This document shows, in pieces, positions 34,929 through 43,900 of a DNA stretch of 64,000 nucleotides. How positions within the stretch are numbered: the stretch's first letter is position 1; each line of letters opens with the position of its first letter. Source of the DNA: Warburgia ugandensis (Eukaryota > Streptophyta > Magnoliopsida > Canellales > Canellaceae); NCBI GenBank assembly GCA_035236585.1, contig CP141128.1, positions 22,287,618 to 22,351,617 of the forward strand. The letters run 5' to 3'. The position numbers and the translations under genes are program-made. The notes below the pieces were generated by a model. It was not told the DNA's origin. It saw only the letters and a list, made by a program, of their open reading frames with translations, and searched no databases.

Positions 34929-37900
34929 ATATCTGTGTGGGTGTGTGGAACTACCAAGCTGCAAGCAATGGAACAAATTGACAAAACTTAGAATGAGTAT
35001 ATGTATTTGGAAGAAAATGAAAATACATGTTAGGGGCATTTTGGGAATAGCAGAAGGGTATGGTAATGATAGACTGCATACAAAAAGTGGGCTTTTACTG
35101 GCAGAATTTCATTGCTGCTAAAAGTGAAAAATTTGCCTTTAAATATATATTGTATATATATACATAAATACATATGGTGTGATAATTTCAGCAAGAAGTT
35201 GCAGGTGACATTTGATTGGCCAGAGAAAAGTTTCTAACTACCATTTCCTCTAACTTTCTGTTTTTTACTTTTTTCTAGCCAATCAAATGTTAGCTGCTCC
35301 TTGCACTTGCATAAAACAGCTGAAATTAACACACCCCTAAATGTGAGTAGTGCCCTGATTGTCGCAAGTAAACTTCATAGTAGTTGTTTTGATTCTAATC
35401 TATGATGATGTTGTAACTAGATGAGCTCACATGTAGTATGAGGTCTTGCTCTGTACTCTGCCTTTGCACTTGAACGAGCAACTGCTTTGCTTCTTACTCT
35501 TCCATGACACCAAATTTCCACTAATATATGTGCAAATAGTGAGAGGAACCAGCCCCGTCTGCATCCCTATATCATTTCATATTCAGATTACCATTCTTCT
35601 TAAACTGCAATCCATGCGCTCGAGTACCTTGGATGTTCATAAATTAACATACAACATTAACTGCAAAGGTATTATCCCGCCTTGTTACAGTCAGCAAATC
35701 AGTTTTCTAACCAGTCATCTGCTCCTGCTTGGATGTTCTATTTATGCGTCTTAATGAACAGGAAGAATCAAATTCGGATCCATAAAGTATCAATGGGCTT
35801 AATAAATCTGTTTCTTCAAGTAAATCTAGCACATATTCATGCTGTGAGAAATCAATTATTTGATTCGACTGTGTTACTTCAATTGTGAGAAAATATTGAA
35901 GTGGCCTAAATCTTCCGTATGAAATTGTTTCTTCAAAAACTATTTCAACTGCTGAATGCCCTTGCTTATGACTGGCTAATTTAAATGCAATGTCATCAAC
36001 GTAGGCTACCAAAATAAACCACTCTGCTTTTGACTGGCCACTAAATACCTAGTGATCAACTGAACATCCTCTTGAAACCAAACACCACAACTACTCCACT
36101 AAATTTCTAAAACCATGCATGGTGGGATTGCTACAAGCCATACAGAGTTTTGTTTAATTGACAAACCTTCCCATTCCCTTGCCAGCAACAAAACCCTGGA
36201 GGTTCCTCCATATAGATTTCCTCCTGTGACTCACCATGCAGGAAGGCATTCTTGACATCTCACTGATGAAGAGGCCAGTCTAATTTAGCAGCCAAGGAAA
36301 TAAAAACTCATAGAGATGTAATCTTAGCAACTGCAGAAAAGTTTCAGAATTGTCAACACCATTACACTTGAGAGAAACTTTGGCTGCCAACCAAGCTTTA
36401 AGTCTCCCAACCTGTTTAAATAAAGCATGCTTTAGCATTATCCAATCTTAAAACATGAACAGGTAATTCAAACAAAGTTTTAAGTTCAGCACAAATGTTT
36501 GAAATATGATAAAAAACTCAGAATAATCATTCATTTAATATAGCCAGGTGATCCTTGAGTGGTCATCCACAAAAGTGACAAAGGACTTCTAGTTCAAAGA
36601 GGAAGAGACTTGGATAGGAATCCTCATCAGACAACCATCATAAAAGGGCCAAACGCACAACTATAATCTCTAGGAGGAAAAGAAACTCGATGATTTTTAC
36701 ATGGCTTGCAATTAATAAAAGACACAGAACTGAACTTCAGGACTACTTTGTTCCAAATTTCCAATGATGGATTACTGAAGGGATTATGTCACTGAAGAGG
36801 AGAGCTTGAACAGTGAAATATCACAGTTTTTGAACCTCTAAGTAGTGCCCATCTAACTCAAGTCCACGGCAATATTTTATATCATCTTCAGGTCCTGAAA
36901 GATGCAATGAGTTGGAAAAAATGTAAGAAAACAGTATAAGACTTTCGTTGGCTTACTCATTAATAATAAATGCAAGGAAATTGAGAAAATAAATGAATGG
37001 ATAGCAAGGTAAGATTGGAATTAGGTTTTGCCACACTCATTATGGATACTTTAATTGAGTTACCATTACCCAATGTAAAGCTATCATGGTTGGAAGACTG
37101 AAATTAAGAGAGAACATCTGATACATCGGTCATAAGATGTGACACCCCTAACTCAATCCCCCAGGGTTGAGAAATAGCAAAAAGACAAGGCAAGGAATTA
37201 TGTTTCTAGGTGAACATACCTGAGTGGAGCTCACAAATGGCTTGCAACGTATTGATATGGCTGTGTACTCTGGCACTGAATCAGCTTATCATATTCTTCC
37301 TTATAGAGTACAGTCTGCTCTGGTTCTTGTTAACGACTGTGGATATGTCATCATCTGCAAAGGATGCTTGAGCAGCACCTCGTACACTTCCTACTTCAAA
37401 AGCAAAGCTTGCTCCAGGATGGATCTATGTATATTTATCATTGCAAAAATAGCTATGTGACCCTCAAGGCCACAATTAGAGCACAAATGCTGGCCACTGG
37501 TGGCGCCTTTGCCTCCCTTGAACCATGATGCCTTTCATGGCCAAATATGTTATCACTACATCGGAGGCCTCCAAAATCATGTCCTCGACCAGCAGAGCCT
37601 CAAGCTGCCAAAGTTGATTTATATCCAATGGAACCACCACCCGCTAAGAGGAGGTACATCTCTATATCTTAGAAAAGGCCTGGCACAAAGTAAGGTTAAG
37701 TATTGCCCAGGATCTGAATTTGCACAGGTCCATACTTGTGACAAAACCACTTAGGAACTTGGCCACTCTTGCACCTCCACATTGTTTTTTCATCACCTTA
37801 AGACCAGTTGACAAGGGTTGATTGACATCTAACTTATTGCTTATACTGATGAGCGAAGAGTAGTACTCTGTTAGGTTCTTCTGACCCTTCTGCAAAGTGA

Positions 37901-40900
37901 ATTACTCACTTGAGATATCATTAATCCCCATCATATTATTCGACCAGGAAAACAATATCTTCATTTGATCCCACATCTGATTTGTTGTGTCGATAGTCGT
38001 CAACGATCCTCTAATTTGAACATTTCAATAAGAAATAAAATGATCCTCCAATTTTAGGATCAAGTGTTCCATAGAAGTGTCATAATTTCCCCCATCTTTC
38101 ACCCACACATCATAATATTTTTCTGTAACACTAGGTTTCTAAGCACTAAAGTAGTTCAGTTTAATGTACCTGTGAGATAAACCTCAACGACTTAGCCCAT
38201 GGGATGAAATTATCTACATATGTTTGATTGATGTCATCTGAATAATTAGATCATGTGACATTAAACTACTCACCTTCTCCCCATGTTTATCAGATCTTGT
38301 GATATCAAATCACTCACTGTCATTTCCATAGCTAATTTCTTGATAACCTGCAGAAAATGGGGTCACCACTAAAATGAGCACGCTATGAAATCTTCAAACG
38401 AACAATCACAAAACAACTCCACCATAGCCCCCAAAAGCATTACCCATGATTTTCACAATAACACAAATCAACACTGATAGTGCTCTACCACCAGAATCTT
38501 GCAGTTAGCCATACACCACTTTATAAATCAATGCCAAATGCCATAAAAGAACATATTATGGGCATATCTTGACATGGATTACTATAACATCACACCCAAG
38601 TAAGGACCGAGCAGGTTTAGTTTTTGATACTCTTGACCAGCATCAATTATGATTACAAATTCAATCTCCAAATAAAAGAAGATAACCAGTACCACTTCAT
38701 GAGCACACTGCAAAAAAAAAGTTGATTCTTCGTAAGTTTTGAGCCACATGCACCTTTAGTGGTTAAAGGACCACCCACATTAGTCCTCGAATAAGAGAGA
38801 AAGAGGGTTTGGGGAAAAGAGACAGAGAGCAAGTCAAAAGGAGCAGATCTAATTGATCTGCTTGTTTCCTTTAGTTTATTATAAAAGCTGTATTTTGTTT
38901 GGAAGGGCCAAAATACCCCTAAAAGTCTATATTTTGGTCAAATACTGCTGCTACCCAACTTACATTTAATCCCAGACGAGAATAAATGTCTCTAAGAAAA
39001 TAGATTTAGGTGCATGACTGTTGTGGACTCCTGCTCTTGATCAGTTCAACAATTAGTTTTATGATTGGATCGGGTGGCGAAGCCAAGAAGATTTCAGGGA
39101 TCTTTAATTAGATTGATGCCCTTCTTTCATGCATATCTGACACTTGTAGGTTTATTCACGGAAGTGAATAAAAGAGTGTTTTTTTGAGCCAGGCAAATGA
39201 CTGGTAGGTGAGTTAGCTGTGAGGAGAAATCCTAAAGAAGATTAGGAGTGCATCCCATCCTTAGGAAGTTACCATCTATGTGAATCATCTTTTGTGAATG
39301 GGACTAGAGTTTGGATTGGTGAAGCTAAATCTTTCTTGTTACTGAGGTTCAAGCTCTATTGTTCCAATTGTGTGAGGATCAGTGATCTCATGGAGTCAAC
39401 TGTTTTTGTTGGCAACAGAGCCTGATGTATTAACACTTGCAATGATCAGAAGAAGAATTTCATGTTTCATAACATGTTTTTCCTTTGAAAGGAAGAGAAG
39501 GAATCTGCTAAATGTTTTATTTGTTCATGGTGAAGTGGAACAGGAGTTTGGTCGGATATGATAAAAACTGTTTCAGAAATGTTTAAATTTTCCGGGCAAT
39601 AGTTCTTGGACTCTTATTGGAATAGGAAATTGCTTGCCCAGGTAGAGAAAAGATACAGGAAATTATCCATTGGAAAATCATTTCTCTTACCATAGTATGG
39701 GGACTGGAAATTGCCAAAACAGAAGAATTTCTAAGAAAGTGATCCACTGCATCAAAGATGATGGGACATTGAGCTTTCCATTGTCTGTTAAGCCATGCTA
39801 AAATAGATTGGCTTTCTGACCTATGGCAGTGATGGAAGTTCCTTGGACCTTCCCAACATTGCATAAAATTGAAGCAAGCCTGGCTGCACCTCCCAGAAAT
39901 TAACTTGAGATAGAATTGAAACTTAAGGTGCAATCTAGGCCTGCCAGCATTAGGAGTGTTAGGAATGAGATTGATAACATTAGCAAGGCATTTCCAGGCA
40001 TGTGGGCACATAAATTCTGTTGAAGCTATGTTTGGTCCACTCCTAGTGGGTCTCCATGTCTTTGAATTACTCCCTGGATCCCTTTGAGTGTAAGATAGTT
40101 TTGCAAACTGTCTTGGGTGTTAACACAAAAAACTGATCTGTTGGACTTTGGCAAATTTTGCATTGGAAATCCAAGTTCTGAGTAGAATCTTGTCTCCCTG
40201 TTATAAAACATACCTACAGGTGTTCTATGATAGCCTATCCTCTAATGGCCGACTATGTTTGGATGGTCCCAGTCCTTCCGTCTCTCTGTTTCTTCCAATG
40301 ACATCAGAAAATTTTAAGGCTATTCCGAATGGCTTCCCAGAATTCCATTGCCCTCTGACCTAGTTGTTAGCCCTCTAGAGTACCGTTTCTCAAAAGCCAG
40401 ATGTAGAAACTAAATGATAGATGAAGTTGAGCAAGGGTTTGCAATTTGTTTATCTAAAGCTTCCTGAGAAAAGTAATGCAGGGGAAAAGGTTTGGTCAAT
40501 GAAAATGGGTACAGAAGATGGGATCTTGCTTACCATTGAATTCTCATATTAACCAGGTCAAATGCTTGGTCAGTTGGAGTTTGCTTGCACCTAAAGGTGG
40601 GTGCATTTTTGCTTGCAACTGGAATCTATTTGTCAGCTTCAGATGGCATTGGATATTGATCTTTTTGAGATGATTTAGTTGCTTTATTGCCAGGAGATGT
40701 AGTGAGTTAAAATATTGAAAGCTGTGGAATCAGGGACTAGATTGTATTTTTTTCTCTTCTTCATTGTTGTAATGGCTGTAGTAATGTAGACTATGGTGAT
40801 GTCCTTTCAGCTCTTTTTGCATCTGCATGTCTGTTGTTTCAATGCGTGATCTATTTGTATTTTCTTGTAACCTAAGATTTTAAATATTGTTTCATATCTA

Positions 40901-43900
40901 GATTGTGGTTGTTCGTATCTCTTGTCTGTAGCTTATTGATACTGTATTAGCCATATTGTTATGCATGACTGATCTGCTATTGTGATGACTAGGTCCTTCC
41001 AAAACTTTCTTCACAAACATTGCATGCTCTACTGACTTCAGATGAACTGTGGGTACCAAGCGAGGAAAAACGGTCAGTGATGTACTACTTCCCTTAATTA
41101 GCTATCTTGATTGTAACTTGTAACCTGTTTGAAGTCTGATATTGCCCTATATTATCTGAAGGTTCGAACTGGCAATGTACACACTACTTGCTAAAGGTGC
41201 TTTCCGAAAGGGTGAACATCCTGAGACAAGTTCGGCTTCTGAAACTGTAGCAGATGGTCCTTCTGGTTCATCTGTGGTGAAAGGAAACAATTTGGTTGGT
41301 GGAAATAGTAGTAAGCAATTGGTAGAAACTGCTCATAATATTCTGGTTGAGCTTGCAGACTCTGTCGTAGACTTTCACACTGGTGTTCCTAATTCCAAAC
41401 CACTACAACTGAGACAAGAAACATGCTCTGAACCGATTTTGGAGTCAAGATATCCCTGCAAGATTGAACAGCCTGCTTCATTGAGTAACTTGTTTTCTGA
41501 CATTGATGCGATTAGAACATCCAGTTCTTATGCTAAAACGCATAACAGGATGGAAGCAAACAGAATGGGGAGCAATGGAGCCGCTACAGAAGGACCATCT
41601 GAAGAAAGCATATGTTATCATTTAAACAATACTATCTGGTTTTCGAGGGAACAATCAAGACACTGCTCTTCCTTGTCCTCCCGTAATGGTGTTATGTCCA
41701 ATGACTGGGGAAGATGCAATGCCCCTCCTCCTTCATGGGGTGGCAGGATAGTAGGCAGAAAACCGGTGAAAAGCTATGGTAATGGGAATTCTGGTATATG
41801 TGGTGAAGACTCTGATGCATTTATCAGCATCTTTGACGGTGGTTCTCTTTTATACTGTAACATGCCTTTTGAGGCACTTCTAAACGTGAGAAAGCAGCTG
41901 GAAGAATTGGGGTTCCCTTGCAAAGCTGTAAATGATGGTCTTTGGCTACAGGTCAGGAGTCAGCTATAAAGTCCATAAGCCTGCAGCTGGAAAACATAAC
42001 TAGTCATGGACATGTTAACTTTTGCATTGCTAATGATTTCCAGTTATAGGTTGATGAGCTTCTGATGTTTGACATTTGTTTGCTTTCATGCAGATGCTTC
42101 TGAGCCATAGAGTGCAAGAAATAGTCACCGATACCTGCAAAGGTTGCTCCCTTACAAGCATGGTGTGTGCCTGTAGACAGCTGTATGGATTTTCGCACGG
42201 AGGAACCCCCACAGGTTATTACAGGCAAGATTATGATCGAAATAGTGCACCTGGCAATGTAGGAAATTTGTATCTTACTGAGGCTCAAGGTGAAGAAAGT
42301 GGCATATTTGGTCCGGTGCGTGTGCATGTAAGAGGACCAATTGATGGACTTGCTGGTATTGGTAGAGGAACAACTTTTGTGCCTGCTGCAGCATGGCCAC
42401 CTACACGTTTTGTGTTTTCCCGTGTTCCATTTGGACTTGGTAACAGAAATGGGCAGCCATCATTAGCTAATGATGAGTTGGAAGCCCGAGCCAATCTGAA
42501 TGGGGACCTGTCAGGAGATGGGCTGACAGCTTTGGTTGGGCTTAGCCAAGGTAACAACAGCATTCCAGTACACGAGGAGCAAATAGAAAGACCTTTTGAA
42601 CCAGATCTGCAGAGCAGAGTAGTTGAATCTGCTGCTCCTGTTCCAAGTACTAGCGGTGTTCCTGTTCAGATGCTCGAGTCACAGGAACATGCCCTTGGAC
42701 TGGATTGGGACAATGCTGAGGGTTCTTCCATATCCTTGGATATGAAAACACCACTGCAACATTTTCCTCCCTTCCGCTTCGGGTGGGATGTCTTTGCCTC
42801 ATCTTATCTCTTTCACTTCTCTAGAGAGCTGTCTTCCCATCTTTACTTCCCCGTCACAAGTGGATTCACACTACCCATTTTATAGCAAGATAACTTATTC
42901 CTGTTTTCAACTTTGTTTCTAATGATCCAATCAATACTATGCTTCTTCAATTAGGAAAAGTAGAAAAGTCTTACTGGTCCTTGTGTGCTTCCAACTTTGC
43001 ATGTGTTGTATGCTCCTGCCACAGAACCATAATTAAGAAAAAACTATGAGGATATCTTGTGTCCTAGTGATTGCCAATGGCAGTTTACAGCAGGTCATCA
43101 TCTCTGGTCATGCATGCCATAATTTTGTATTGATTCAATTGTTTCGTTCAATGAGCTAACAATTACATTTCCTATGACATCTTTTACGGCTTCATCAACA
43201 TCATAGTGACATTTTCATATATATTACATATAATCCATATGTATATGTATACTCCAAAGCACCGATATATGTATTTATAACAAATATATGTATATCTATC
43301 TGTTTGTTTATATTATTATATGTACACACATACTACACATCTTTATGTACATATATCGTGTGTACAATTATACCTATTTACAAATGTATGTACATATAAT
43401 CTTTTGAATCGTTAGTGGACTTGAATTCTTTTCTGAAAGTTATTCTGGGAACTGTAATAGTTGGAAGTACATATATCTTCTTTTCTGTCTAACGTGCTTG
43501 GTTCATACTGCCAGGTCACATATATAAGAGGTACCAACATTGAATTTTTTCAGCTTCTAAGGGATTTCTAGATCTTTTTAGCAAGATGTAAAATGGATTT
43601 TGTTTCTATTTCTTGGACTTTATATATGCTTTATGTGACTCATAAAATGGTAATTTGGAAAAGCCTGTGTTTTGATCATCTTAGATACGTTTGGTTTTCT
43701 GTGCATAATGTTCTGATCTGATTTTCCATTCATCTTTGTTAACACTTGGGAATTCCTGAAAGCCTCACGTGGCAGCTGTAACTGCAATCTCGAATTTGTT
43801 CATCTTACTGTTATATTGTGCTTTTCTTCTCCCCATTGGCTGTTGATCTTTCTTGGCTGTATCCAATAACCCATAGAAGCTTTTAGTGACCACATACGGA

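Larger units (their letters stand above)
22224..40992 (+). other. Intron 3 of the BTB gene, 18.8 kb, filled with nested transposons
   Basis: Runs from donor GAG/GTGAGC to acceptor GACTAG/GTCC, joining TMELRE to VLPKLSSQ in phase 0. Its contents in order are an Au SINE, an LTR relic split by a Reina-type element, copia-like LTR sequence, a LINE, a TA-rich microsatellite, a MITE-like foldback and a copia relic. All elements with readable direction run opposite to the gene except the LINE. Confidence 0.85.
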
